Shown: positions 52,009 through 61,140 of the stretch, piece by piece
Numbering within the stretch: position 1 is the stretch's first letter
Layout of the letters: each line of letters opens with the position of its first letter
DNA from: Actinomadura nitritigenes
Lineage (GTDB): Bacteria; Actinomycetota; Actinomycetes; Streptosporangiales; Streptosporangiaceae
Assembly: GCF_017573545.1 (NCBI RefSeq)
Contig: NZ_JAGEOK010000008.1
Span: 124,001-188,000 of the forward strand
Reading direction: 5' to 3'
Length of the DNA stretch: 64,000 nucleotides
The notes under the pieces: generated by a model
Database searches by the model: none
Told to the model about the DNA's origin: nothing
What the model saw: the letters and a program-made list of their open reading frames with translations, nothing else
Translations under genes and position numbers: made by a program

Positions 52009-53538
52009 CTAGCCCAGCGACTGGAGTTCCTGCTCGATGGCCGCCAGCTCCTCGGCGCTGCCCTGCACCTTGGGGCCGGTGAACCACTTGCGGGCCGACA
52101 GCACCCACCACAGGCCCGCGCCGCCGAGGACGACGAGGATCGCGATGGGCGAGTAGTTGAAGGTGTCCTTGGTGATCGGGTTCGCCGGCGGCAGGATGAA
52201 GAGGATCGAGATGACGACGACCCAGATCACGGCGAGCACGCCGATCGGCTTGCTCCACCTGCCGAGGCTCCACGGGCCGGGCGTGAAGTCCTTGCCCTGC
52301 CGCAGCCGCAGGAACGTCGGGATCACGTAGGCGATGTAGAGGCCGATCACCGCGACCGACGTCACCGCCAGGTACGCGGTCAGGTTCCAGATCGCGGGCA
52401 GGGCCAGCACGAACGCGCCCCCGGCGGCCAGCCAGATCGCGTTGGTGGGGGTCCGGCTGCGCTTGTTGATCCGGTGCCAGAAGGACGAGAGGGGCAGCGC
52501 CCCGTCCCGCGAGAACGCGTAGATCATCCGGGAGTTCGCCGTCACCGAGGACATCCCGCAGAAGAACTGCGCGCCGAACGACACCAGGATCAGCAGCTTG
52601 CCCATCGTGTCGCCGGTCGCCGCGATGAAGATCTCCGCGGGGCCGCCCGCGACCGCCTTGCCGTAGTCCTGGATCGCGAACGTGACGCCGAGCAGCAGCA
52701 CCCAGCCGGCCACGACCGAGATCAGCACCGAGTTCACGATGCCCTTCGGCCCGGACCGCGCCGCGTCGTGCGTCTCCTCGGTCATGTGCGCGGACGCGTC
52801 GTACCCGGTCAGCGTGTACTGCGACAGCAGCAGGCCGATCAGCGCCGCGTACGCGCCGTACTGCCAGCCCGTCTCGTTGACGAACTTGGTGAACACGAAC
52901 CCGGCGGACTGGTGGTGCGACGGCTTGATCGCCAGCACTCCCACCACGAACGCGACGCCGAGCACGTGCCACCACACGCTGACGCTGCTCAGGATCGACA
53001 CGAGCTTCACGCCGAACTGGTTCAGCAGCGCGTGCACGACCAGCAGGACCGCGAACAGCAGGAAGGTGTGGCCGAGCGTCACGCCGTAGCCGAACTGCAG
53101 GTCCAGCAGCGGGTTCAGGAACGCCGCCGACCCGTAGACGATCGCGGCGGTCACCGCGACCTGGCCGATGAAGTTGAACCAGCCGGTGAACCACGACCAC
53201 GCCGGGCCGTTCGACGGGGCGAGCTTGGCCGCCCAGTAGTACAGGCCGCCGGCGGTCGGGTAGCTGGAGCACACCTCGGCCATCGCCAGCGCGACCAGCA
53301 GCGTCATCGCGCCGACGCCGAGCCAGCCCCACGTGATGACCACGGGGCCGCCGCCCTTGAGGCCGATGGTGTAGGAGGTCAGGCAGCCCGACAGCACCGA
53401 GATGATGGTGAACGAGACCGCGAAGTTGGAGAAGCCGGACATGGACCGGCTGAGTTCCTGGGCGTAGCCCAGCTCGTGCAGCCGTTTCTCGTCATCGGAC
53501 ATGGGGTCGGGGGATGCCTTGTGCTCGTCGATGCTCAC
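52009..53538 (-). CDS. APC-family amino acid/amine permease
   Basis: 509 residues with about 12 transmembrane helices. SGFSNFAVSFTIISVLSGC starts TM1, then AMAEVCSSYPTAGGLYYWAA and LTGYDASAHMTEETHDAARS, hallmarks of the amino-acid/choline/GABA transporters of the APC superfamily. A GAGGAGG site precedes the GTG chosen as start. First gene of the ligase operon; it is divergent from the FadR-type regulator. Likely imports the amine that the ligase glutamylates. Confidence 0.9.
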   Translation of the reverse strand: MSIDEHKASPDPMSDDEKRLHELGYAQELSRSMSGFSNFAVSFTIISVLSGCLTSYTIGLKGGGPVVITWGWLGVGAMTLLVALAMAEVCSSYPTAGGLYYWAAKLAPSNGPAWSWFTGWFNFIGQVAVTAAIVYGSAAFLNPLLDLQFGYGVTLGHTFLLFAVLLVVHALLNQFGVKLVSILSSVSVWWHVLGVAFVVGVLAIKPSHHQSAGFVFTKFVNETGWQYGAYAALIGLLLSQYTLTGYDASAHMTEETHDAARSGPKGIVNSVLISVVAGWVLLLGVTFAIQDYGKAVAGGPAEIFIAATGDTMGKLLILVSFGAQFFCGMSSVTANSRMIYAFSRDGALPLSSFWHRINKRSRTPTNAIWLAAGGAFVLALPAIWNLTAYLAVTSVAVIGLYIAYVIPTFLRLRQGKDFTPGPWSLGRWSKPIGVLAVIWVVVISILFILPPANPITKDTFNYSPIAILVVLGGAGLWWVLSARKWFTGPKVQGSAEELAAIEQELQSLG

Positions 53539-53587
53539 GAGCACCTCCTCGCGTGCCACGGGGGGTTTCGACACAGCCGCAATGGGC

Positions 53588-53603
53588 TAATGACAGACCA
53601 TTA
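53588..53603. promoter_or_regulatory. Putative FadR/GntR operator
   Basis: TAATG-N6-CATTA perfect inverted repeat between the divergent permease and regulator genes; the minus strand reads TAATGGTCTGTCATTA, close to GntR/FadR-type sites. It sits 50 nt before the permease start, where it would control both genes. Confidence 0.6.
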
Positions 53604-53697
53604 AGGTTTGCGGAGGGGGTCCGCGTCAACCCCCGAACGACGACGAAACGCACATGTAACGTGGAGCCCGAAGCCCCCCGCGGACCGAAGGACGGTC

Positions 53698-54474
53698 ATG
53701 CCCGCACCCGAGCCTGACCCCCGCGCCCCCGGCGCGGACGCCCCCGGCTCCGGCGTCGCCGACCTGGCGGCCGCGGCGGTGTTCCGGCCCGTCCGCACCG
53801 GCAACGCGTTCGAGGAGACCGTCGAGCGCCTCCTCCAGGCGATCAAGCTCGGCGTCGTCGACCGCGGCGAGCGGCTCCCGCCCGAACGGGAGCTGGCGCC
53901 CCTCCTCGGCGTCAGCCGCGTCACGCTCCGCGAGGCGATCCGGGCCGTCCAGCAGGAGGGGTACGTCGAGTCCCGCCGCGGCCGCTTCGGCGGGACGTTC
54001 GTCACCTACGAGCGGCCGAAGCCCCGGCAGTCCGACCTCAAACGGGCCCTCGCCCAGATGGGCGACGACCTCAACGACACCCTCACCTTCCGGATGGCCG
54101 TCGAGACCGGCGCCGCGCAGATCCTCGCCACCACCCGGCTGACGCGCGAGCAGCGGGCCGGGCTGCGCGGGCGCCTCGCCGAGCTGAACGCCGCCGGCCC
54201 GGACGAGTACCGCCGCCTCGACACCCTCTTCCACCTCGCCATCGCCGAGATGACCGGGTCCGCGCTGCTGTCGGCCGCCTGCGCCGACGCCCGGATGCGC
54301 GTCACCGACCTGCTCAACGCCATCCCCGTCCTCGGCCGCAACATCGAGCACGCCGCCGTCCAGCACGCCGCGATCGTCGAGGCGATCCTCGCCGGCGACC
54401 CCGAGGCCGCCCGCCGCGCCGTCGCCGAGCACCTGGAAGGCACCGCCGCCCTCCTCCGCGCCTTCCTCGGCTAG
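53698..54474 (+). CDS. FadR-subfamily GntR regulator
   Basis: 258 residues. The winged helix (about 36-108) includes ERLPPERELAPLLGVSRV and TLREAIRAVQQEGYVESRRG; the FCD domain (about 125-255) has LTFRMAVETGAAQILATTRL and FHLAIAEMTGSALLSAA with the metal-binding His pattern, and HAAIVEAILAGDPEAARRAV. Probable repressor of the divergent permease-ligase operon, responding to an amine or an organic acid intermediate. ATG after GAAGGAC; an upstream in-frame start is not preferred because it runs into the operator region. Confidence 0.9.
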   Translation: MPAPEPDPRAPGADAPGSGVADLAAAAVFRPVRTGNAFEETVERLLQAIKLGVVDRGERLPPERELAPLLGVSRVTLREAIRAVQQEGYVESRRGRFGGTFVTYERPKPRQSDLKRALAQMGDDLNDTLTFRMAVETGAAQILATTRLTREQRAGLRGRLAELNAAGPDEYRRLDTLFHLAIAEMTGSALLSAACADARMRVTDLLNAIPVLGRNIEHAAVQHAAIVEAILAGDPEAARRAVAEHLEGTAALLRAFLG

Positions 54475-54585
54475 GGGCCCCGTCGCCCGTTGCGCTGAAC
54501 GCGATGCGCCGCGTTGACGTAGGCTGAGGTGGTTGCTGGAGGCCACCCCTCGGTGCGCGGGGTGCACGACGGAGGGGCATGACGC

Positions 54586-55884
54586 ATGGGCTGGCTGGCG
54601 GGAGTGCTGATCCTCTTCTTCGGCCTGCTGGCGTCCATCGCGCTGCACGAGCTCGGCCACTTCAGCTTCGCCAAGCTGTTCCGGGTGCGGACGACCCAGT
54701 TCATGGTCGGGTTCGGGCCCACGATGTGGTCCAAGCGCAAGGGCGAGACCGAGTACGGCGTCAAGTGGATCCCGCTGGGCGGCTACATCCGCATGATCGG
54801 GATGCTGCCGCCGCGCAGGGGCGACGCCCCCGGCACCGTCCGGCGGATCAGCACCGGCCCCTGGCAGGGCCTCATCGAGTCCGCGCGCGGCGCGGCGCTC
54901 GAGGAGGTGCGGCCCGACGACGGCGACCGGGTGTTCTACGCCAAGCCCTGGTGGCAGAAGCTGATCATCATGTTCGCCGGGCCCGCGATGAACCTGGTGC
55001 TGGCGGTGGTCTTCTTCTCGATCCTGCTGATGGGCATCGGGCAGCAGACCGCGCAGCCCGTCATCCAGGAGGTCTCCGAGTGCGTCGTCCCGGCGAGCCA
55101 GTCGAACGTGACGAGCTGCCCCGCGAACGCCACCCCGACCCCCGCCCACCAGGCCGGGATGCGGCCCGGCGACCGGATCCTGTCCTTCCAGGGCCACAAG
55201 ATCAAGGACTATGAGCAGCTCCGGAGGCTGATCCGCGACTCCGGCGGGCAGAACGTCCCGGTGACGATCCGGCGCGGCGGCCAGGAGATGACGCTGACCG
55301 TCCCGATCGCCCGCAACCAGATGTACGACCTCAAGGACGACACCAAGATCGTCAACGTGGGGTTCCTCGGCATCACGCCCACCCAGGCCATGGAGCGGCA
55401 GGGGCCCGGCGCCGTCGCCGAGGCCATGGGGTCGATGACCGAGCACACCGTGGGCGCGCTCGTCCGGATGCCGCAGAAGATGGTCGGCGTCTGGAACGCC
55501 GCGTTCGGCGGCGACAAGCGCGACCCGAACGGCCCGGTCGGCGTCGTCGGCGTCAGCCGCATCGGCGGCGACGTCGCCGCCTCGAAGACCCTCACGACGA
55601 CCGAGAAGGTCTGGTACTTCGTGATGCTGCTCGGCTCGCTGAACCTGGCGGTCGGGCTGTTCAACCTCGTCCCGCTGCTCCCGCTGGACGGCGGCCACAT
55701 GGCCGGCGCGCTGCTGGAGGCGCTGAAGAAGGCGTTCGCCCGGGTCTTCCGCAAGCCCGACCCCGGCTATGTCGACGTCGCCAAGGCCCTGCCGGTGACC
55801 TACGTGATGGCGGCCGTCCTGATCGTCATGGGCGGCCTGCTCATCTACGCCGACGTCTTCAACCCGATCAGATTCAAGGGCTGA
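54586..55884 (+). CDS. rip1: Site-2 protease, Rip1/RseP family
   Basis: 432-residue intramembrane zinc metalloprotease. HELGH at residues 22-26 in TM1 binds zinc, and NLVPLLPLDGGHMAGAL near the C-terminus supplies the third ligand. Between them is a PDZ domain (about 150-270; HQAGMRPGDRILSFQGHKI). Four membrane segments. Cleaves anti-sigma factors and other membrane proteins, as Rip1 (Rv2869c) does. The Rv2857c-Rv2869c neighbourhood contains the same ligase genes, so synteny supports the call. dxr and ispG, its usual neighbours, are not next to it here. Confidence 0.95.
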   Translation: MGWLAGVLILFFGLLASIALHELGHFSFAKLFRVRTTQFMVGFGPTMWSKRKGETEYGVKWIPLGGYIRMIGMLPPRRGDAPGTVRRISTGPWQGLIESARGAALEEVRPDDGDRVFYAKPWWQKLIIMFAGPAMNLVLAVVFFSILLMGIGQQTAQPVIQEVSECVVPASQSNVTSCPANATPTPAHQAGMRPGDRILSFQGHKIKDYEQLRRLIRDSGGQNVPVTIRRGGQEMTLTVPIARNQMYDLKDDTKIVNVGFLGITPTQAMERQGPGAVAEAMGSMTEHTVGALVRMPQKMVGVWNAAFGGDKRDPNGPVGVVGVSRIGGDVAASKTLTTTEKVWYFVMLLGSLNLAVGLFNLVPLLPLDGGHMAGALLEALKKAFARVFRKPDPGYVDVAKALPVTYVMAAVLIVMGGLLIYADVFNPIRFKG

Positions 55885-55901
55885 CGGGCCGCGCGGGCCG
55901 A

Positions 55902-56999
55902 TCAGACGGCGACCGGCATCTCGCCGGTCTTCAGGAACGCGTCCAGCGCCGCCTCGTAGGGGGCGATGTGCAGGCCCTGCGCGGCCAGCCACACGTCCGA
56001 CCCGTACGTGCCCGCGTACCGCTCGCCGCCGTCGCAGATCAGCGTCACCACGCTGCCGCGCTCGCCGCGCGCCCGCATCCCCGCGATCAGCTCCGCCGCG
56101 CCCCACATGTTGGTGCCCGTCGAGCCGCCCACGTCCCGGCCGCTGACCCGGCTCGTCCAGCGCATCGCCGCGACGGACGCCGCGTCCGGCACGTGGATCA
56201 TCCGGTCGATCACCGTCGGCAGGAACGACGGCTCGACCCGCGGCCGGCCGATGCCCTCGATCCGCGAGCCCGCCGCGGTCCGCTCCGGGTCGCCGTCGGC
56301 GAACGAGCCGAAGAACGCCGAGCCCTCCGGGTCCACCACCGCGAGCCGCGTCTGGAACCGCCGGTACCGGATGTACCGGCCGAGGGTCGCGGACGTCCCG
56401 CCCGTCCCGGCGCCGACCACCACCCAGGACGGCTCGGGGAACCGCTCCAGCCGCATCTGCTCGAAGATCGACTCGGCGATGTTGTTGTTGCCGCGCCAGT
56501 CCGTCGCCCGCTCGGCGTAGGTGAACTGGTCCATGAAGTGCCCGCCGCACTCGGCGGCGAGCCGCCGGGACTCGTCGTAGATCGAGGACGGGTCGTCGAC
56601 GAGATGGCAGCGGCCCCCGTGGAACTCGATGAGGCCGATCTTCTCCGGGCTCGTCGTCGCCGGCATCACCGCCACGAACGGTAGCCCGAGCAGCCGCGCG
56701 AAGTACGCCTCGGACACCGCCGTCGACCCGCTGGAGGCCTCGATGATCACCGTTCCCTCGCGGATCCAGCCGTTCGCCAGCCCGTACAGGAACAGCGACC
56801 GCGCCAGCCGGTGCTTCAGCGATCCCGTCGGATGCACCGACTCGTCCTTGAGGTACAGGTCGATGCCCCATTCCGGGGGCAGCGGGAACACGTGCAGGTG
56901 CGTGTCGGCGCTGCGGTTGGCGTCGGCCTCGACCTTGCGGATCGCCTCGGCGATCCAGGCCCGGCCTCCGGGGTCGCAGCGGTCGGCGGTACGGCTCAC
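55902..56999 (-). CDS. Cysteine desulfhydrase-like PLP enzyme (Cds1-type)
   Basis: 365 residues, cysteine synthase fold. PLP Lys in [15 protein letters not shown] (about residue 65), [41 protein letters not shown] and [11 protein letters not shown]. The insert and C-terminus resemble M. tuberculosis Rv3684 (Cds1), reported to degrade cysteine to sulfide, pyruvate and ammonia. A synthase role is also possible. GTG start with GAGGGGAAC upstream. Convergent with the rip1 gene. Confidence 0.83.
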   Translation of the reverse strand: MSRTADRCDPGGRAWIAEAIRKVEADANRSADTHLHVFPLPPEWGIDLYLKDESVHPTGSLKHRLARSLFLYGLANGWIREGTVIIEASSGSTAVSEAYFARLLGLPFVAVMPATTSPEKIGLIEFHGGRCHLVDDPSSIYDESRRLAAECGGHFMDQFTYAERATDWRGNNNIAESIFEQMRLERFPEPSWVVVGAGTGGTSATLGRYIRYRRFQTRLAVVDPEGSAFFGSFADGDPERTAAGSRIEGIGRPRVEPSFLPTVIDRMIHVPDAASVAAMRWTSRVSGRDVGGSTGTNMWGAAELIAGMRARGERGSVVTLICDGGERYAGTYGSDVWLAAQGLHIAPYEAALDAFLKTGEMPVAV

Positions 57000-57089
57000 G
57001 GTGATGTTCCCCTCGATCCTCGTCGATCGGCCGGGTCCCACGATATCGGCGCATGTCACCGGGCATTATGGTGGCCGGCAGGGGGGCAC

Positions 57090-58160
57090 ATGATCGACCT
57101 TTTCCGGCACCGGATCGTGGAGACCGGGCGGCTGCCGCTGTTCGGCTTCTTCACCGCGTTCATCCTCACGTTCGTGCTGACGCGGGTGATCGTCCGGCTG
57201 ATCCGCGCCAACGTGAGCGGCTGGTTCGGCAACGTGCGGGCCGGCGACACCCACGTCCACCACGTCGTGTTCGGCGTGGTGCTGATGCTGGTCGGCGGCG
57301 TCGCGAGCCTCGCCACCCCCGACGCCTACGTCGCGCTCGACTGCGCTGCGGCCGTCGTGTTCGGGGCGGGTTCCGCGCTCGTGCTGGACGAGTTCGCGCT
57401 GCTGCTGCACCTCAGCGACGTCTACTGGACGGAGAAGGGCCGCGCGTCCGTCGACGCCGTCTTCGTCGCGATCGCCGTCACCGGGCTGCTGCTGCTCGGC
57501 ATCCGCCCGTTCGGGTTCGCCGACGCCGTCCCCGACCCGGCGGGCAGCGCCCTCGCGCGGGCGTACTTCGCCTCCACCGTCGCCAACCTCGTCCTCGCGG
57601 TGATCACCCTGCTGAAGGGCAAGATCTGGACGGGCCTGATCGGGCTGTTCCTGCCCGTCCTGCTGGTGGTGGGGGCGATCCGGGTGGCGCGTCCGGGCTC
57701 GCCGTGGTCGCGCTGGCGGTACGGCCCGGACTCGCGCAAGTACCAGCGGGCCGTGCACCGGGAGGTCCGGTTCCGGCGGCCGCTGATCCGGGCGAAGATC
57801 TGGGTGCAGGAGTTCATCGCCGGCCGCCACGACCTCATCCCGCCGGAGCTGCTGCAGCGCAGCGCCGACGCCGCCGAGCGCGCCCGCCGCCGCCGGGTGG
57901 CCCGCGCCGCCCGCAAGGCCGCCGCCCGGGACCGCCGCCGGGCCGCGGCCCGGGATCAGCGCCGCGCCGCGGCGCGGGAGGAGCGCCGGGCCGCCGGCCG
58001 CGGACGGCGGAGCGTCGCCGACCGCCTCCAGCGCCGCGCCTTCGCGCGCGGCCGCACGAGCGCCGCCGCCCGCCGCCTGACGCGCCGCCTGGGCGTCGAC
58101 GAGCCACCGCAGCCGTCTCCGCCGCCCCGCCCCCGCCGCAAGCTCCCCACCCGCCGCTGA
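57090..58160 (+). CDS. Integral membrane protein with Arg/Ala-rich tail
   Basis: 356 residues. About six transmembrane helices in the first 210 residues (PLFGFFTAFILTFVLTRVI; HHVVFGVVLMLVGGVASLA; LNLVLAVITLL-type segments). A His motif GDTHVHHVVFG follows TM1, as in several uncharacterised actinobacterial membrane proteins. A soluble region SRKYQRAVHREVRFRRPLI is followed by a long basic tail (about 262-356) with RRAAARDQRRAAAREERR-type repeats, perhaps nucleic-acid or membrane binding. GGGGGG ribosome binding site before the ATG. Function unknown. Confidence 0.65.
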   Translation: MIDLFRHRIVETGRLPLFGFFTAFILTFVLTRVIVRLIRANVSGWFGNVRAGDTHVHHVVFGVVLMLVGGVASLATPDAYVALDCAAAVVFGAGSALVLDEFALLLHLSDVYWTEKGRASVDAVFVAIAVTGLLLLGIRPFGFADAVPDPAGSALARAYFASTVANLVLAVITLLKGKIWTGLIGLFLPVLLVVGAIRVARPGSPWSRWRYGPDSRKYQRAVHREVRFRRPLIRAKIWVQEFIAGRHDLIPPELLQRSADAAERARRRRVARAARKAAARDRRRAAARDQRRAAAREERRAAGRGRRSVADRLQRRAFARGRTSAAARRLTRRLGVDEPPQPSPPPRPRRKLPTRR

Positions 58161-58240
58161 CCCGAGCCCGCCGAGTCCGGCCTCGGACCAGGGGCCCGCA
58201 CGAAGCCGCTCGCCGTGACCCTCGGCAGTGCTCGTGCCCG

Positions 58241-58407
58241 GCCACGCGGCGACCCGAGCCGTCGCGATCGCGAGCGAAGCCAGGTTCGAGCTTGCGAGAA
58301 CCTGATCGCGCAGCGAGCCCCCAGGGCGAGTCGGAGCGATGCGGCGATCGCACGTATTGTCCGTTGAAGGAAGGCCGTCTAACGGCCTGACGCCAAGGAC
58401 AATACAG
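58241..58407 (+). repeat. Structured interspersed repeat, copy 2 (candidate ncRNA)
   Basis: Same element as 31870-32038. The three stems here read CAGGTTC/GAACCTG (58281-58287 with 58298-58304), GTATTGTCC/GGACAATAC (58354-58362 with 58397-58405) and AGGCCGT/ACGGCCT with loop CTA (58372-58388). All differ from copy 1 by paired changes. It lies between convergent genes, and its last 29 bp form the 3' end of the DNA ligase gene. Confidence 0.7.
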
Positions 58408-59902
58408 ATTGAACAGTGTCGGCTTCGGCGGCGGTCTTGTCGGGGCGGTAGCGGAGGACGCGGGCGAAGCGGAGGGCGATGCCGCCGGGGTAGCGGGGAC
58501 TCTGCTGGACGCCGTCGAAGGCGATCTCGACGACGAGCTCGGGCCGGACGTGGACGGTCCAGCCGTCCTCGCGGACGGCGAGCTCGCGGAGCCTCTCGGT
58601 CTGCCAGGCGAGGAGCTCGTCGGTGAGGCCCTTGAACGTCTTGCCCAGCATGACGAAGCCGCCGGTCTCGGGGTCGCGGGCGCCGAGGTGCAGGTTGGAC
58701 AGCAGGCCCTGGCGGCGGCCGTGGCCCCATTCGACGGCGAGGACGACGAGGTCGAGGGTGTGGCGGGGCTTGACCTTGATCCAGCCGGCGCCGCGGCGGC
58801 CGGCGGTGTAGGGGGTGTCGAGGGACTTGACGAGGACGCCCTCGTGGCCGCGGGCGACGGCGTCGTCGAAGAAGTCCTTGGCGGCGGACGGGTCGGCGGT
58901 GACGATCCGCGGGATCCGCAGGTGCTCGGGGACGGCCCGGACGAGCGCCGCGTTGCGGTCGGCGCCGGGCGCGTCGAGCAGGTCGTCGCCGTCGAGGTGG
59001 ACGACGTCGAAGAGGAACACCGTGAGGGGCACGGGCTCGGCGTCCTTGGCGGTGCGGGTCGCGGTGCGGGCGGCGGTGACCTGGAACGGGTACGGGGCGC
59101 CGTCGGGGCGCAGCGCGATGACCTCGCCGTCGAGCACGGCGTCGCGGACGGGCAGCTCGCGGACGGCGGCGACGACCTCGGGGAGGCGGGGGGTGATGTC
59201 GTCGAGGGTCCGGGTGAACACGCGCACGTCGCCGTCGCGGACGTGGATCTGGGCGCGGATGCCGTCGAGCTTCCACTCCACGGCGGCCTCCGCCTTCAGC
59301 TTGGCGAACGCCTCGTCGACCGACGGCGCGGACGCGGCGAGCATCGGCTTGACCGGGCGCCCGACCTCCAGGGTGAACGCGTGCAGCCCGGCGGTGCCGT
59401 CGGCGAGCGCGGCGGTGGCGACGGGGCCGAGGGAGCCGCGCAGCATGACGGCGCGGCGGACCTCCGCGGACGGCACGCCGGCCGCCGCGGCGATCGCCTC
59501 GGCCATCACCCCGTCGAGGGCGCCTTGGCGCAGCTCGCCGGCCAGCAGCCGGATGAGGAAGCCCTGCTCGTCGCGGGTGGCGCGGCCGAGCAGGGCGGCG
59601 ACCAGCTCGCGGCGCCGGGCGACGGACCCGGCGCCGGAGACGGCGCCGATCCCGGTGAACGCGGCGTCGACCTCGGGAACGGTCAGGGACGGCTCGGCGG
59701 CGGGCGGCGGGACGTCGCGCAGCGCGGCGTAGCCGACGCCGATCTGCCGCTGCGGCAGCTCGCCGGACAGGTAGGCGACCACGGTCGCGGCCTCGCCGGG
59801 CTCGGCGTCGCGCAGGCACTCCGCGAGCGCCGTGATCTTGGCCTTGCGGCCGGAGGTGCCGGCCACCTCCCGGGACGTCCGCGCGATCTCCGCTATCAGC
59901 AC
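58379..59902 (-). CDS. ligB: ATP-dependent DNA ligase, LigB type
   Basis: 507 residues. The N-terminal domain (about 1-185) is followed by the nucleotidyltransferase core with adenylation motif EWKLDGIRAQIH (Lys about 211), then EVIALRPDGAPYPFQV, GVLVKSLDTPYTAG, GAGWIKVKPRHTLDLVVL and an OB-fold end HVRPELVVEIAFDGVQ. It seals nicks in double-stranded DNA. The last nine codons and the stop TAG come from the structured repeat, so the C-terminus may be shifted from the ancestral one. GTG start; a CACAAT hexamer 6 nt upstream suggests a leaderless mRNA. Confidence 0.93.
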   Translation of the reverse strand: MLIAEIARTSREVAGTSGRKAKITALAECLRDAEPGEAATVVAYLSGELPQRQIGVGYAALRDVPPPAAEPSLTVPEVDAAFTGIGAVSGAGSVARRRELVAALLGRATRDEQGFLIRLLAGELRQGALDGVMAEAIAAAAGVPSAEVRRAVMLRGSLGPVATAALADGTAGLHAFTLEVGRPVKPMLAASAPSVDEAFAKLKAEAAVEWKLDGIRAQIHVRDGDVRVFTRTLDDITPRLPEVVAAVRELPVRDAVLDGEVIALRPDGAPYPFQVTAARTATRTAKDAEPVPLTVFLFDVVHLDGDDLLDAPGADRNAALVRAVPEHLRIPRIVTADPSAAKDFFDDAVARGHEGVLVKSLDTPYTAGRRGAGWIKVKPRHTLDLVVLAVEWGHGRRQGLLSNLHLGARDPETGGFVMLGKTFKGLTDELLAWQTERLRELAVREDGWTVHVRPELVVEIAFDGVQQSPRYPGGIALRFARVLRYRPDKTAAEADTVQSVLSLASGR

Positions 59903-60025
59903 CTCCCCATTGTGACCACGGGGTCTGACAATTGACCCGGGCGGGACCCCTGGTCAGCCGAGGCGGTCCTGACTACGTTGACCAGTGGCGGGGTCGATGG
60001 CGCGCGGGGGAGTGAGGAGCGGGGC

Positions 60026-60784
60026 GTGGGGCTGCAGCGCGAGCCGTTCCACCGGGTCTACTCGGCGCCGGAGCCGCCGTCGCCGAAGCGGCGGCCGCGG
60101 CTGGCGGTGCTGCTGGTCGCGCTCGTGGCGTTCGGCGGAGCCGCCGTGGCGGTGTTCCTGCTGCTGCCGGGGCACGGGAAGGACGCGGCGGCGCCGCGGA
60201 CGCCGCCGTCCGGCACCGGGACGCCGGGCGGGGCGGCCGGCGGGACGGCGGAGCCGACGCGCCCGTCGGAGACGCCGATGCAGGAGCAGACGGTGGCGTC
60301 GCTGCCGAAGCCGTGCGCGATGGTCTCGGACCGGACCGTCGGCCGGACGATCCCGAAGGCCAGGCGGGCGGAGAGCGCGAACTCGACCTTCACGACGTGC
60401 ACGTACACGGCGCAGGGGCCGAGGTTCCGGTGGCTGCGGGTCGAGGTGAACCTGCACGCGCCCGCGAGGACGCCGACGCCGGTGCAGGACGCGGAGGGCG
60501 ACTACCGGGCGTCGTGGACGGAGGCGCACAGCGCGCCGCTCGTCCGCACGATCAGCCTGCGGCGGCAGCGGGGGATCGGCGACGAGGCGTACCGGTGGTT
60601 CAAGGCGGACGAGGGGCAGCCGACGGTGGTCGGCGAGGTGACGACGCGGTTCCGGAACGTGCTCGTGACGGTCAGCTACAGCGAGCAGGCGGCGAAGGGC
60701 CGCGCGGACGCCCGGGAGGGGGCGTGCCTCGGTACGGCGGAGGGCGTCGCGCGGGAAGTGCTGGCCACCTTGGCGCATTTCTGA
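60026..60784 (+). CDS. Single-pass membrane protein with extracytoplasmic domain
   Basis: 252 residues. A Pro/Arg-rich cytoplasmic start (FHRVYSAPEPPSPKRRPR), one transmembrane helix (LAVLLVALVAFGGAAVAVFLL), a Pro/Thr/Gly linker and a soluble domain from about residue 90. The domain has three cysteines (LPKPCAMVSDRTVGRTIPKA, TTCTYTAQG, REGACLGTAEG) and resembles small DUF3558-like extracellular domains of actinobacteria. Function unknown. GAGGAG ribosome binding site before the GTG. Confidence 0.68.
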   Translation: MGLQREPFHRVYSAPEPPSPKRRPRLAVLLVALVAFGGAAVAVFLLLPGHGKDAAAPRTPPSGTGTPGGAAGGTAEPTRPSETPMQEQTVASLPKPCAMVSDRTVGRTIPKARRAESANSTFTTCTYTAQGPRFRWLRVEVNLHAPARTPTPVQDAEGDYRASWTEAHSAPLVRTISLRRQRGIGDEAYRWFKADEGQPTVVGEVTTRFRNVLVTVSYSEQAAKGRADAREGACLGTAEGVAREVLATLAHF

Positions 60785-61140
60785 CCTGAATCGGCCGATC
60801 ATGGCTTATTTTCTGTCAGGACCTTCTAAGGTGTTTCCGGTAAAGGGGAGGAAGTGCGGCGGCCGTGCTCCCACTCGTGTCCGGCGGCCGGCGTGCTTTG
60901 CGGCGCATGGGGAGGAGGAGGTCGACGACGTGACCGTTTCCGCGGTTGGAGTGTCCTGGGTGAGGTGATCTCCAGGTCAGCAAGCCGTTCTCGCCGACTG
61001 GGCCGTGGAGTGGACCCCGCTCCACGGCCCTCTGCGTTCCCGCTTCCGGACCATCGGAAAACCGTGCGGTATTCGGCTGCTGCCATTCCGTCACCGAATT
61101 CGTTTCGGTTTCGGCGGAAATGGTCGCGGAGTAGAACCGG
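60785..61140. other. Intergenic region, no confident gene
   Basis: 356 bp between convergent genes. A GTG preceded by GGGGAGGAA (about 60846-60856) opens an ORF of low-complexity Arg/Ser/Gly content; it and the opposing frames were not accepted. AT content rises near 60810-60840 and 61085-61140. Confidence 0.5.

Noticed and set aside
53608..53697. Upstream in-frame extension of the FadR-type regulator
   Set aside because: It would translate the region just after the operator; the residues do not resemble GntR N-termini, and the later ATG has a ribosome binding site.
53626..57066. An 1146-codon open frame on the minus strand
   Set aside because: Lies antisense to the FadR regulator and rip1 and out of frame with the desulfhydrase. 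No recognisable domain, while all three overlapped genes have clear catalytic or binding motifs.
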